DNA from: Bacillus pumilus
GTDB lineage: Bacteria; Bacillota; Bacilli; Bacillales; Bacillaceae
NCBI RefSeq assembly: GCF_038738535.1
Contig: NZ_CP046128.1
Coordinates: 1,736,001 to 1,800,000 of the forward strand
Length of the DNA stretch: 64,000 nt
Direction of reading: 5' to 3'
The notes under the pieces: model-generated
Told to the model about the DNA's origin: nothing
Seen by the model: only the letters and a program-made list of their open reading frames with translations
The model's database searches: none
Shown here: positions 1 through 7,848 of the stretch, in pieces
Position numbering within the stretch: the stretch's first letter is position 1
How the letters are laid out: every line of letters begins with the position of its first letter
Made by a program: the position numbers and the translations under genes

Positions 1-417
1 AATACAGTTGGAATTCCTCCCTTCTTTCCTTTGGTTATAAGTTTAATCAACTCACATGCATCAAAGAAGCCCAAATGTCTTCAGCAAATGCAGTGCAGCT
101 TTTGGGTGCTCTTTTGCCATAAGAAAAAGCACACCCGCATGAGTGTGCTTTCAGACTTGTACACAAAGAGTCCTTTGTCTTCTTTTACGTGATAGAAAAC
201 CTTTGTAATGAGGCCATGAATGTCCTGAAAAATCTTTTTGAATGCCTTTTTTGATCCTTCACAATGCTTTTGGCATTCTTGATTCACACATATGTACTGC
301 ATCAGTGTCCGCAGGTTCTTTCTTCTGGACAAAATATTCACGTTCGTTTTGCTTGCCTCTATCATACGATGATCCACTTAGGAAAAAGGTCCCCTTTTTC
401 TCGGCCGATACAAATAA
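1..417 (-). other. Left edge with decayed coding remnants
   Basis: No convincing intact gene is visible in this stretch. On the minus strand, one frame from about 420 down to about 258 reads like protein (it includes GTFFLSGSSYDRG) before a stop. A second frame stays open from 377 to 81 but runs through a hairpin at about 124-151 that resembles the terminator at 2894-2921. The two open frames overlap and neither has a clear ribosome binding site. I read this as debris of one or more small genes belonging to the accessory island to the right, not a functional gene. Confidence 0.3.
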
Positions 418-452
418 GAAAAAGTGCCCATAAACATGGACACTTTTTTTAT
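418..452 (-). terminator. Rho-independent terminator
   Basis: A near-perfect stem (AAGTGCCCAT against ATGGACACTT, one mismatch) encloses a short loop and is flanked by A and T runs, so it can act in both directions. On the minus strand it would end the protease-toxin-immunity transcript after the remnant at 454-579. Confidence 0.7.
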
Positions 453-453
453 A

Positions 454-579
454 TTATTCCCAAAACGCATCGCCTTCGTAATAAATATATTCCTCAACAA
501 AAGTTTTAAAGTCTACATAAACGTCTTCAAACAGATAAAGCTGTCCTGTTGTTTTATTGTAACGTATCACACAAAAACA
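454..579 (-). pseudogene. C-terminal remnant of an SMI1/KNR4-like immunity protein
   Basis: Directly after the stop codon of the preceding small gene (580-855), the same reading frame stays open for about 41 codons. It encodes a segment containing TGQLYLFEDVYVDF and ending in GDAFWE. This acidic, aromatic C-terminal pattern resembles the SMI1/KNR4 (SUKH) immunity proteins that accompany Bacillus polymorphic toxins. There is no start codon or ribosome binding site of its own. It is therefore either a truncated second immunity gene or the former tail of the upstream gene after a stop mutation. The family assignment is from memory of the pattern and is tentative. Confidence 0.4.
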
Positions 580-855
580 CTATGCTTTAATAATACCGTT
601 TTCTTTTAGAAACCGTTCGAACAATTCATCCCCTTTATCCTCAATATATTCATCATCAATATTATACTCTCCAACCAACAAACCAAAATCATCATATTTT
701 TCATATTTTTGTTTAAGTTTTATACCATAGCTTTCTTGATCAAAAAACAATAACCATTTCCCTGAATCTAAACTTTTAAAAAACACACCTTCATAATCTA
801 AATCATTTTCATAATAGCCTACATGCAAATGCATTGTATCGTCTAAGTTAAGCAA
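580..855 (-). CDS. Probable immunity protein (DUF3986-like small acidic protein)
   Basis: A 91-residue acidic protein with many aromatic residues, no signal peptide and no membrane segment. The start is TTG at 855, preceded by AAAGGAG at good spacing. It begins 14 bases after the stop of the secreted putative toxin, the usual place for a cognate immunity gene. The sequence (for example MHLHVGYYEN near the N-terminus) recalls small Bacillus DUF3986-type proteins, but I am not certain of the family. The predicted role is to bind and neutralise the toxin encoded upstream; that is inferred from position, size and charge. The frame continues past the stop into an immunity-like remnant. Confidence 0.55.
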   Translation of the reverse strand: MLNLDDTMHLHVGYYENDLDYEGVFFKSLDSGKWLLFFDQESYGIKLKQKYEKYDDFGLLVGEYNIDDEYIEDKGDELFERFLKENGIIKA

Positions 856-869
856 CGTTGATCTCTCCT

Positions 870-1451
870 TTAGAAAATAACATGATGATCTTTTAGATTA
901 GGTGGAACATGATAATGCAGAACAGCAGGTCTTCCATGTTTTATAGGTGCATAATCTAGTCTGAATAGTGGTTTTTTGGTTTTTTTGCTACGTACCTGTA
1001 TAATGCGCCCTCCTGATCCAGGGCCATCAATAATATAATTTTGAGGCGCCTTTAATGCTTTCTGCACATATGGTCTAGCTACTTTCCATCCTTTTTGCAT
1101 TCCCTTTTTTCCAACTTGAGAAATTAATAATCTTAAAGCAGCAGCCACCACCGGTATCCACTGACCAGTTACACTGTCTTCTTTCAATTCAGCATTCTGA
1201 CTCTGTAACGCTAAAGTTTCTTCTAATTCAATAAATACTGGATCATTCAAAAGAAAGTCAAATTCTTTATTAAAGTTTGATACATCTACATTTGAAACAT
1301 CTATACCGGTATCCTCGTATACTTGTTCAATCAATTGATCACTAACCACAAGTTCACTATCCTGTGAAGTTACGCTCTCAGCATATACTGGAGTCACCGC
1401 CGAAAAACATAGAATAAAAGACAGTACTACTAGAATAAGCTTATTCTTCAT
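870..1451 (-). CDS. Secreted SAR2788-family putative toxin
   Basis: A 193-residue protein. Residues 1-24 form a signal peptide with probable cleavage after VYA, so the product is exported. Residues 25-100 are acidic and helical, and residues from about 105 form a basic C-terminal domain. That domain carries GGRIIQVRSK, FRLDYAPI and a histidine-rich end (LHYHVPPN, then DHHVIF). This tail matches the C-terminal domain annotated as SAR2788 family putative toxin and also found at the ends of Bacillus polymorphic toxins; its activity is not established to my knowledge. It lies 15 bases after a protease gene and 14 bases before a likely immunity gene. ATG start at 1451, preceded by GTAGGG. Confidence 0.65.
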   Translation of the reverse strand: MKNKLILVVLSFILCFSAVTPVYAESVTSQDSELVVSDQLIEQVYEDTGIDVSNVDVSNFNKEFDFLLNDPVFIELEETLALQSQNAELKEDSVTGQWIPVVAAALRLLISQVGKKGMQKGWKVARPYVQKALKAPQNYIIDGPGSGGRIIQVRSKKTKKPLFRLDYAPIKHGRPAVLHYHVPPNLKDHHVIF

Positions 1452-1466
1452 ATAAACCCTACTTTC

Positions 1467-2360
1467 TCAAAAAAATTTATCTGTATTCATAACTGAATAC
1501 CCGTTTATTTTATCTAAATTTTTGATTTTTTTCCATATTTTTTTCGAGATTGTGTGTTTATTATAAGAAGAATATTCTTCAAAAAAGAGAGCAGCAAGAC
1601 CTGCCATGTAGGCAGCTGCCATTGAAGTACCACTACTATATAAAAAAGAACCATCTTTTGAATAACTTTTTATATACTGCCCCGGAAGTAACACATTTAA
1701 TCCTTTACCTACAGTTGTCCCTTTCCATATATCACCGTTCATATTTAAAGCTCCTACAGCAATAACATCTTCAAATTTAGCAGGGTAGAGTATCTCGCTC
1801 TTTTCTTGTAACCCATAGTTCCCAACCGATGAAATTACAACAATATTATTTTTTAAAGCTCTATTTATTACAGATTCCAGTTTTCTGGAATATTTTAAAG
1901 TGCCAAATGACATTAAAATAATGTCAACCTTTTCTTCAATACTATAATTCACTGCTTCTATTACATTATTAATATCACCATTTAAATTGTTATCCAAGGC
2001 TTTAATTACATATAAATCGATGTTTGGCGCAACACCAATGTCTTTACTAGTTAATATTCCAGCTAAATGAGTTCCATGACCATGATTATCTTGATATGAT
2101 CTTTTGGGATCTAAAACGTTTACCCCTTTCTTAACATTGACCTCCTGCTTTAATGAAACACCTGAATCAATTAATGCTACTTTAACACCTTTTCCAGTTA
2201 GTTTTTTCTGGTTATGCAGTTTATTAATTTTTAAATATTCATAGGCCCAATTTTCATTCTTAAATTTCTCAGTTTTGTTTTTATTTATTATTAATGTTAT
2301 AGATACCACAGTTAGAATTAATGCTACTAGAAGGAGTGTAAGTTTCTTCTTCAAAATCAT
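1467..2360 (-). CDS. Membrane-anchored subtilisin-like serine protease (S8)
   Basis: A 297-residue protein with an N-terminal hydrophobic segment (about residues 5-25) serving as signal or anchor. The S8 peptidase domain has the full catalytic triad: Asp65 in VALIDSG, His95 in NHGHGTH and Ser246 in SSGTSMAAA, with Asn181 as oxyanion residue. The pre-domain is too short for a classical propeptide, and the whole protein is shorter than secreted subtilisins. The ATG at 2360 was chosen because AGAGGTG lies immediately upstream, although the gap is short; a TTG at 2426 would add 22 residues without a better site. It is first in the operon with the putative toxin, which suggests a role in toxin processing, release or defence. 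That role is inferred. Confidence 0.85.
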   Translation of the reverse strand: MILKKKLTLLLVALILTVVSITLIINKNKTEKFKNENWAYEYLKINKLHNQKKLTGKGVKVALIDSGVSLKQEVNVKKGVNVLDPKRSYQDNHGHGTHLAGILTSKDIGVAPNIDLYVIKALDNNLNGDINNVIEAVNYSIEEKVDIILMSFGTLKYSRKLESVINRALKNNIVVISSVGNYGLQEKSEILYPAKFEDVIAVGALNMNGDIWKGTTVGKGLNVLLPGQYIKSYSKDGSFLYSSGTSMAAAYMAGLAALFFEEYSSYNKHTISKKIWKKIKNLDKINGYSVMNTDKFF

Positions 2361-2530
2361 CGCACCTCTTTTAAACATATTATGAGAAACATGATGTATT
2401 TTACCATTAATTTTTTTCAAATACAAAACAGCACTCAGATGATTCCAAGTGCTGTCGAAAGGTTACCAAAAATCCTATAAATCGTAACAAATAAGGTATA
2501 TTATAACAATACTCATGTTATTTTATATCC

Positions 2531-2672
2531 TTAATCATATTGTATCTTTATAGGTACTCCGTTTTTTGAATGAATACTAGTCTTTCCGTAATCAGGAATG
2601 TCTGATAAATAGGCTTTGTGGTTAACTCCGTCTAAGATTAGGAGCTTTACTCTTCCCAACTCTATGTGCTTT
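2531..2672 (-). pseudogene. C-terminal fragment of an unknown protein
   Basis: Within the roughly 500-base stretch 2427-2921 that lacks an intact gene, one minus-strand frame encodes a credible protein tail. It contains LLILDGVNHKAYLSDIP and ends in VPIKIQYD at a TAA at 2531, after an in-frame TGA near 2672. No start or ribosome binding site is present. More protein-like but broken sequence lies at about 2700-2893, including a 36-codon stretch beginning MEKWTQRLHAFF. I do not recognise the parent families. The fragments suggest that the island once held more modules. Confidence 0.4.
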
Positions 2673-2893
2673 CAATTTTCTTTGTAGTTAGAATTTCAAA
2701 AAGAGATGTTCGTCCCTTAAATCTAAAGACAAATAATCAAAGCCTTCAGATCAGCTTCAGTCAGAGCCTCATCTATGTTTTCAGCCCAAGACAGTTATCT
2801 TTGACAGCTCAGTCCTCCTCTTATCATCAGTTATACTTTCAGCTAAACCATCTTCAAAAAAAGCGTGCAGCCTTTGAGTCCATTTTTCCATAA

Positions 2894-2921
2894 AAAAGCA
2901 CACCCGCATCAGTGCGCTTTC
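2894..2921 (-). terminator. Terminator of the marR-type gene
   Basis: The stem AAAGCACAC / GTGCGCTTT with one mismatch and flanking A/T runs lies immediately after the MarR stop codon. A nearly identical hairpin occurs at about 124-151, which suggests a duplicated or recombined 3' region. Confidence 0.65.
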
Positions 2922-3392
2922 TTACGATTTAGACTTAAACAATCGCAGCTCTTGCTCCATAATATCTGCTGCTTCGTTAATAAATTGAATGATTAAGTCT
3001 AATTCTTCTCGTTTGTATTCGTTTGTGAGCTGTTTAGTTGATGCCGATAAAGATTGAAAGAGTTCTTTTACTTGTGATTTCCCAGCCGTTAATGGAACGA
3101 TGATGACTCTTCGCTTGTCTTTTGGGTCCTTTTCTCTTTTGACGTAGCCAGCTTTTTCAAGACGGTCAATAAGAGCTGTGACCGCACCTGAGCTAAGACC
3201 TGTTTTTTCACTTAATTCCCCTGCTGTGAGGGGGCCGAGTTCGTTTAATAAATCGGCTGATTTGAGATCTGTTGGGAAAAGGCCGAGCGATTGCGCGGCC
3301 GCTTGATGGAATAAAACCGTTCGTGTCGCGAGGCGCCTCAGTGTATGTATGATCAGGTCTGCTCTGTCTTCTGCGTCGTTCTTTATTGACAA
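2922..3392 (-). CDS. MarR family transcriptional regulator
   Basis: A 156-residue winged helix-turn-helix protein. The recognition segment GLSSGAVTALIDRLEKAGYV is followed by the wing (REKDPKDKRR), the hallmark of MarR repressors, with helical dimerisation regions at both ends. The start is TTG at 3392, with GGGAGG seven bases upstream. It is divergent from a multidrug efflux gene, and a 25-bp perfect palindrome lies between the two. By analogy with other MarR-exporter pairs, it probably represses both genes until a toxic ligand releases it. The ligand cannot be read from the sequence. Confidence 0.9.
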   Translation of the reverse strand: MSIKNDAEDRADLIIHTLRRLATRTVLFHQAAAQSLGLFPTDLKSADLLNELGPLTAGELSEKTGLSSGAVTALIDRLEKAGYVKREKDPKDKRRVIIVPLTAGKSQVKELFQSLSASTKQLTNEYKREELDLIIQFINEAADIMEQELRLFKSKS

Positions 3393-3416
3393 CTTGTTCT
3401 CCTCCCTTTAAAATCA

Positions 3417-3441
3417 ATTTATCTTGATCATCAAGATAAAT
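3417..3441. promoter_or_regulatory. MarR operator palindrome
   Basis: Two perfect 12-base arms (ATTTATCTTGAT and its complement) flank a single central C in the marR-exporter intergenic region. The core CTTGAT/ATCAAG resembles known MarR-family boxes. A further half-site, TTGATCA, lies at about 3463-3469, closer to the exporter. The position fits simultaneous control of both divergent genes. Confidence 0.75.
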
Positions 3442-3511
3442 GTTCTCTTCCTTTATATTTAAGTTGATCATAGCAAAAATAAGGAGAGAACGTAAGCAGG
3501 AGGTAAATGAA

Positions 3512-5032
3512 ATGAATCATGTGGATAAAGGCAAGGCATCCACTCGCTTTGTTGTCATCGGTTTGCTGTTAGGGATTTTTATGGCAGCGATGGACAATAC
3601 CATTGTTGCAACAGCGATGGGAAGCATCGTAGCAGATTTGGGCAGTTTTGATAAATTTGCTTGGGTGACGGCTTCTTATATGGTGGCAGTAATGGCCGGA
3701 ATGCCGATTTACGGAAAGCTTTCTGATATGTATGGTCGAAAGCGTTTTTTTCTGTTTGGACTTATTTTCTTTTTAATTGGATCAGCGCTGTGCGGTATTG
3801 CACAAACGATGGATCAGCTCATTATTTACCGGGCCATTCAAGGGCTTGGAGGCGGTGCCCTTCTTCCGATCGCGTTTACGATCATCTTTGATATCTTCCC
3901 GCCTGAAAAGCGCGGAAAAATGTCCGGTATGTTTGGTGCAGTATTTGGTTTATCGAGTGTACTAGGACCACTGTTAGGAGCTATTATCACAGATTCGATC
4001 GGCTGGCATTGGGTTTTCTATATTAACGTGCCAATCGGTATTGTTAGTGTGTTCTTGATCGCCAGATACTATCATGAATCGCTAGAACATCGCAAGCAAA
4101 AAATTGACTGGTCAGGTGCTATTACACTTGTCGTGGCAGTTGTGAGCTTAATGTTCGCACTTGAGCTTGGCGGTAAATCTTATGCGTGGGATTCGGTGCA
4201 AATCCTCACACTTTTTGCCGTGTTTCTTGTGTTTGGTACCATCTTCTTTATTGTTGAGCGTAAAGCGGAGGAACCGATTATTTCTTTTTGGATGTTTAAA
4301 AATCGTTTATTTGCGACATCTCAAATATTGGCGTTTTTATATGGGGGGACATTTATTATTCTTGCCGTCTTTATTCCTATTTTCGTGCAAGCGGTGTATG
4401 GTGAATCTGCGACAAGTGCAGGGTTTATTTTAACACCGATGATGATAGGATCTGTGATTGGCAGTATGATTGGCGGAACGATGCAGACGAAAGTTCCTTT
4501 CAGACGTCTTATGACGATCTCTGTTATTTCATTTTTTGCTGGGATGCTGCTTCTTGCCAATATGTCACCAGATACAGCTAGACTTTGGCTCACAATCTTT
4601 ATGATGATATCAGGCTTTGGTGTCGGCTTCAGCTTCTCCCTTCTGCCGTCAGCTTCAATGAATGATCTTGCCCCTCGTTACCGAGGCAGTGCAAACTCAA
4701 CCAATTCATTTATGAGATCACTTGGGATGACACTTGGTGTCACGATTTTTGGGACGATTCAAACCAATGTCCTATCGAATCGCTTAGCAGAAGCCATTAG
4801 CGGAATGAAAGGAGCCCCTTCTCAAATAGGCAATCCACAAGCCATATTCCAAGAAGGTGCCCGTTCACAAATTCCGCCTGATATTTTAAATAAAGTCATC
4901 GATGCGATGTCACAAAGCATTACGTACGTATTTTTGATTGCGTTATTCCCTATTGCCCTTGCAGCGATTACGGTCCTATTTATGGGAAATGCACGAGTAC
5001 GCACATCAAATGAAATGAAAGAAAGCGAATAA
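3512..5032 (+). CDS. MFS multidrug efflux transporter (DHA2, EmrB/QacA type)
   Basis: A 506-residue integral membrane protein with the 14-helix organisation of the DHA2 drug:proton antiporters. Visible family marks are the N-terminal LLLGIFMAAMDNTIVATA segment (motif D1), the loop 2-3 motif GKLSDMYGRKR (motif A) and GPLLGAIITD (motif C, antiporter signature). The ATG at 3512 was chosen because AGGAGG lies seven bases upstream; a longer in-frame ATG at 3440 lies inside the operator region. It probably extrudes toxic amphiphilic compounds and is controlled by the divergent MarR protein. The substrate range is unknown. Confidence 0.9.
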   Translation: MNHVDKGKASTRFVVIGLLLGIFMAAMDNTIVATAMGSIVADLGSFDKFAWVTASYMVAVMAGMPIYGKLSDMYGRKRFFLFGLIFFLIGSALCGIAQTMDQLIIYRAIQGLGGGALLPIAFTIIFDIFPPEKRGKMSGMFGAVFGLSSVLGPLLGAIITDSIGWHWVFYINVPIGIVSVFLIARYYHESLEHRKQKIDWSGAITLVVAVVSLMFALELGGKSYAWDSVQILTLFAVFLVFGTIFFIVERKAEEPIISFWMFKNRLFATSQILAFLYGGTFIILAVFIPIFVQAVYGESATSAGFILTPMMIGSVIGSMIGGTMQTKVPFRRLMTISVISFFAGMLLLANMSPDTARLWLTIFMMISGFGVGFSFSLLPSASMNDLAPRYRGSANSTNSFMRSLGMTLGVTIFGTIQTNVLSNRLAEAISGMKGAPSQIGNPQAIFQEGARSQIPPDILNKVIDAMSQSITYVFLIALFPIALAAITVLFMGNARVRTSNEMKESE

Positions 5033-5033
5033 T

Positions 5034-5070
5034 GTGAAAAAGCAGAGCGTTAGCGGCTCTGCTTTTTTTC
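5034..5070. terminator. Bidirectional terminator
   Basis: A perfect 12-base stem (AAAAAGCAGAGC and its complement) with a 7-base loop and flanking A and T runs lies between the convergent MFS exporter and the aldolase. It can end both transcripts. Confidence 0.9.
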
Positions 5071-5073
5071 GTT

Positions 5074-5949
5074 TCACTGATATAGAGGATGGGCTTTGCC
5101 CTCACTGCCAACGATACGTATTTTCGATGTGACCATGTCTTTTGCTGCTTGCTTTGCTTTTTGTAAATACATACGTGGATCTAAGCTTTCAGGTTCGTTT
5201 GAGAAATGATCACGGATGGCTTCAGAGTACGCATTTTTCAATTCAGTAGAGACATTGACCTTTGCCATACCAAGTGCCACACATCGTCTGACGTCTTCAT
5301 CCGGAACAGCGGAACCACCGTGCAGCACAAGGGGAACATCGACCAGCGCTGCAATTTGTTCAATACGGTCAAAGTCAATATCCGGTACTCCTTTATAAAT
5401 GCCGTGAGCGGTACCGATCGCAGGCGCTAAAGTAGGTACCCCAGTTTCTTCTACAAATTGACGGCATTCTGATGGAATGGCTTTTTCAGCATCCTTTTCA
5501 TCGACGACGATATCATCCTCTACGCCGCCTACCTTGCCTAATTCTGCTTCGACATTCACCCCTACTTTTAATGCGAGGTCTACGACTTCTTTTGTGCGGC
5601 GTACATTTTCTTCATATGAATGCATGGATGCATCGATCATGACGGATGTATATCCTGCCCTGATACAGGTGAGAATCACATCAAAGTCCGTGCAGTGATC
5701 GAGGTGCAGACCGATTGGGATTTGATATTGATCAGCCGCCGCTTTGACTGTATCTGCAATCGCTTTTGCTCCAAGTGATTGAACCGTTCCAACCGTTGTT
5801 TGCAAAATGACAGGTGATTTTAATTCTGCGGCCGTTTCGAGCACCCAATAAATACTGTCAAAGGAATGTACATTGAATGCAACTATTCCGTATTTTTCTT
5901 TTTTCGCAGCCTCAAGCATCGGTGTTGTTGAAAGTAAAGGCATAATCAA
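5074..5949 (-). CDS. Class II ketose-1,6-bisphosphate aldolase
   Basis: A 291-residue zinc-dependent aldolase of the FbaA/GatY/KbaY family, which cleaves a ketose bisphosphate to dihydroxyacetone phosphate and glyceraldehyde 3-phosphate. The catalytic Asp and a zinc His lie in GLHLDHCTD, with further zinc ligands in GTAHGIYKG and VLHGGSA. It is the last gene of a PTS operon: its start overlaps the EIIA stop by four bases. The order kinase, EIIBC, EIIA, aldolase implies sequential uptake with phosphorylation, second phosphorylation and cleavage of a ketohexose. Fructose or tagatose are candidate substrates, and the stereospecificity cannot be read with confidence. Confidence 0.88.
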   Translation of the reverse strand: MIMPLLSTTPMLEAAKKEKYGIVAFNVHSFDSIYWVLETAAELKSPVILQTTVGTVQSLGAKAIADTVKAAADQYQIPIGLHLDHCTDFDVILTCIRAGYTSVMIDASMHSYEENVRRTKEVVDLALKVGVNVEAELGKVGGVEDDIVVDEKDAEKAIPSECRQFVEETGVPTLAPAIGTAHGIYKGVPDIDFDRIEQIAALVDVPLVLHGGSAVPDEDVRRCVALGMAKVNVSTELKNAYSEAIRDHFSNEPESLDPRMYLQKAKQAAKDMVTSKIRIVGSEGKAHPLYQ

Positions 5950-6401
5950 ACATCCTCTCTCGTTAAAATATCTGTTTCTAAAACAGTAAGCATGTCTTCA
6001 TTTGTTCTTGTTTCCAGCAGCTTTTGTCGTTTCACTTCATCCATTAATCCTCGTGAAAGAGCAGAAAGAGCCTTTAGATGAGTGGTGCCCGCTTCATTTT
6101 TGGGGATCAGTAAGGATAAGAAGAAAAAGCATGGCTTCCCATCAAAAGCGTCCCATTCAATGCCTGTTTCAGTGCGGACGATCACAAGTGCTGGTTTTGT
6201 GATGGCTTCTGTTTGTGTATGTGGAATGGCAAATCCATCTTGAAATCCAGTCGTGCTCAGTGCTTCCCTTTCAGCTAAGCCTTTTTTGACATCCTCTTGT
6301 GATGTACAAATACCTGCTTTGTAGGCAATGTCAGCAATGGCTGCGAAAACGCCAGCCTGTGAAGAAGCTGTTTCATGAAGATTCATATAGATATGGTCCA
6401 T
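5946..6401 (-). CDS. PTS fructose-type EIIA component
   Basis: A 151-residue cytoplasmic protein of the fructose/mannitol PTS EIIA domain family (PTS_EIIA_2). The phospho-accepting residue is His61 in GFAIPHTQ; it receives phosphate from HPr and passes it to EIIB. It is a stand-alone IIA, whereas B. subtilis FruA carries IIA fused to IIBC. It lies 18 bases after the EIIBC gene and overlaps the aldolase start, so the operon is tightly coupled. Confidence 0.92.
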   Translation of the reverse strand: MDHIYMNLHETASSQAGVFAAIADIAYKAGICTSQEDVKKGLAEREALSTTGFQDGFAIPHTQTEAITKPALVIVRTETGIEWDAFDGKPCFFFLSLLIPKNEAGTTHLKALSALSRGLMDEVKRQKLLETRTNEDMLTVLETDILTREDV

Positions 6402-6419
6402 TATTTCTCTTCCTCCCTA

Positions 6420-7835
6420 TTAAACTGCGGGTTTGTCTATTTTTTTACGGTAAAGTCCGTATAGAATGGCACCTACAAGTGATCCGATCAGTATGGATAG
6501 TACCCACTGAAATGCACCTGTGACGACTGGAAGGACAAGGAATCCACCATGCGGAGCTGGAACCTGTACGCCAAATAGATACGTCAATATAGCAGAGATG
6601 GCTGAGCCAAACATGATAATTGGCAGGACAACGATCGGGTTTTTTGCCGCAAATGGGATGGCCCCTTCTGTAATATGTGTCGCCCCTAGAATATAGTTGA
6701 TTGCCCCTGCATTTCGTTCCTGCGGTGTGAAATGTTTTCTGAAAATCGTTGTGGCAATCGCAATGATAAGCGGCGGTGTGATACATGCTGCGGACACACC
6801 TGCCATGAAGTAAAGGTTACCTTGTGCAAGTAAAGCCGTTCCTGTGACATAGGCTGCTTTGTTAAAAGGACCTCCCATATCAAATCCACACATCGCTCCA
6901 ACAATTAAACCTAAGAGCAGCGGGTTCGTGGATTGAACAGCTGAGAGAAAATCCATTAATGAATTATTTAGGCCTGTGATCGGAACTAATAGTGGTGTCA
7001 TCACAGCTCCAATCAAGAAAATACCGATAACAGGATAGATGAAGATTGATTTTAAACCGTCAAGTGATGCAGGTAATTTTTGAAGCAGGAATTGAAGGAA
7101 TACGATGATATATCCTGCTGCAAAACCTGCGATAATACCACCTAAGAATCCAGCGCCTCCGTCGTTTGCAAGCAGGCCGCCGATAAACCCGACAACCATC
7201 CCTGGGCGTCTGGCGATTGAATCAGCGATAAATGCTGCTAAAATAGGCACCATTAAGCTAAAGCCGAGTCCGCCAATGCTTTTCAAATAGGCAGCAAACG
7301 GATGATACGTTTCATGCTGAGGATCAGCAGAGTAGATACCGAATAGAAATGAAATGGCAATTAAGACCCCGCCTCCAACAACAAATGGAAGCATGTGTGA
7401 TACACCGTTCATTAAATGTTTGTAGATCGTGTGTATCCATTTATTCGTCGTCTTTTGTTGAGAGGATGAAGGAGCAGATGTTTTCTCCGTTCCAGAAGCC
7501 CTTCCTTTCACTTGATGAACGGGTGCATCTCCATTGATAATGCCTTGGATCAGTTCTTCTGGCGTGCGGATGCCTTTCGCTACAGGCACTTCAATAAGTG
7601 GTTTGCCGTGAAAACGATCTGTATTCACATCTTTGTCAGCTGCGACAATGATCCCATCGGCCTCCAGAATGTCTTGATCGGTTAAAGCGTTTTCAATTCC
7701 TACTTGACCATGTGTTTCGACTTTGATGTCGACCCCTAATTGCTCAGCAGCTATTTTTAATGCCTCAGCTGCCATAAACGTGTGTGCAATGCCTGTTGGA
7801 CAGCCAGTTGCAGCGACAATTTTTTTACGGCTCAT
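6420..7835 (-). CDS. PTS fructose-type EIIBC permease
   Basis: A 471-residue fused EIIB-EIIC protein. Residues 1-100 are the IIB domain with the phospho-cysteine in AATGCPTGIAHT. A linker near residues 110-130 leads to a IIC membrane domain with about ten hydrophobic segments, including GGVLIAISFLFGIYSADP. It imports and phosphorylates a ketohexose. The ATG at 7835 was chosen because AAGGGGG lies upstream and the IIB fold begins at once; the longer frame would run into the kinase gene. It is co-transcribed with the kinase upstream and EIIA downstream. Confidence 0.93.
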   Translation of the reverse strand: MSRKKIVAATGCPTGIAHTFMAAEALKIAAEQLGVDIKVETHGQVGIENALTDQDILEADGIIVAADKDVNTDRFHGKPLIEVPVAKGIRTPEELIQGIINGDAPVHQVKGRASGTEKTSAPSSSQQKTTNKWIHTIYKHLMNGVSHMLPFVVGGGVLIAISFLFGIYSADPQHETYHPFAAYLKSIGGLGFSLMVPILAAFIADSIARRPGMVVGFIGGLLANDGGAGFLGGIIAGFAAGYIIVFLQFLLQKLPASLDGLKSIFIYPVIGIFLIGAVMTPLLVPITGLNNSLMDFLSAVQSTNPLLLGLIVGAMCGFDMGGPFNKAAYVTGTALLAQGNLYFMAGVSAACITPPLIIAIATTIFRKHFTPQERNAGAINYILGATHITEGAIPFAAKNPIVVLPIIMFGSAISAILTYLFGVQVPAPHGGFLVLPVVTGAFQWVLSILIGSLVGAILYGLYRKKIDKPAV

Positions 7836-7848
7836 ATCTGATTCCCCC

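Noticed and set aside
81..377. Minus-strand open frame of 98 codons as a gene
   Set aside because: Its 3' end is a terminator-like hairpin, and another frame over part of the same stretch looks more protein-like; I treat it as debris.
2666..2893. Plus-strand open frame of 75 codons
   Set aside because: No ribosome binding site and unlikely composition; it is antisense to remnants that read better on the minus strand.
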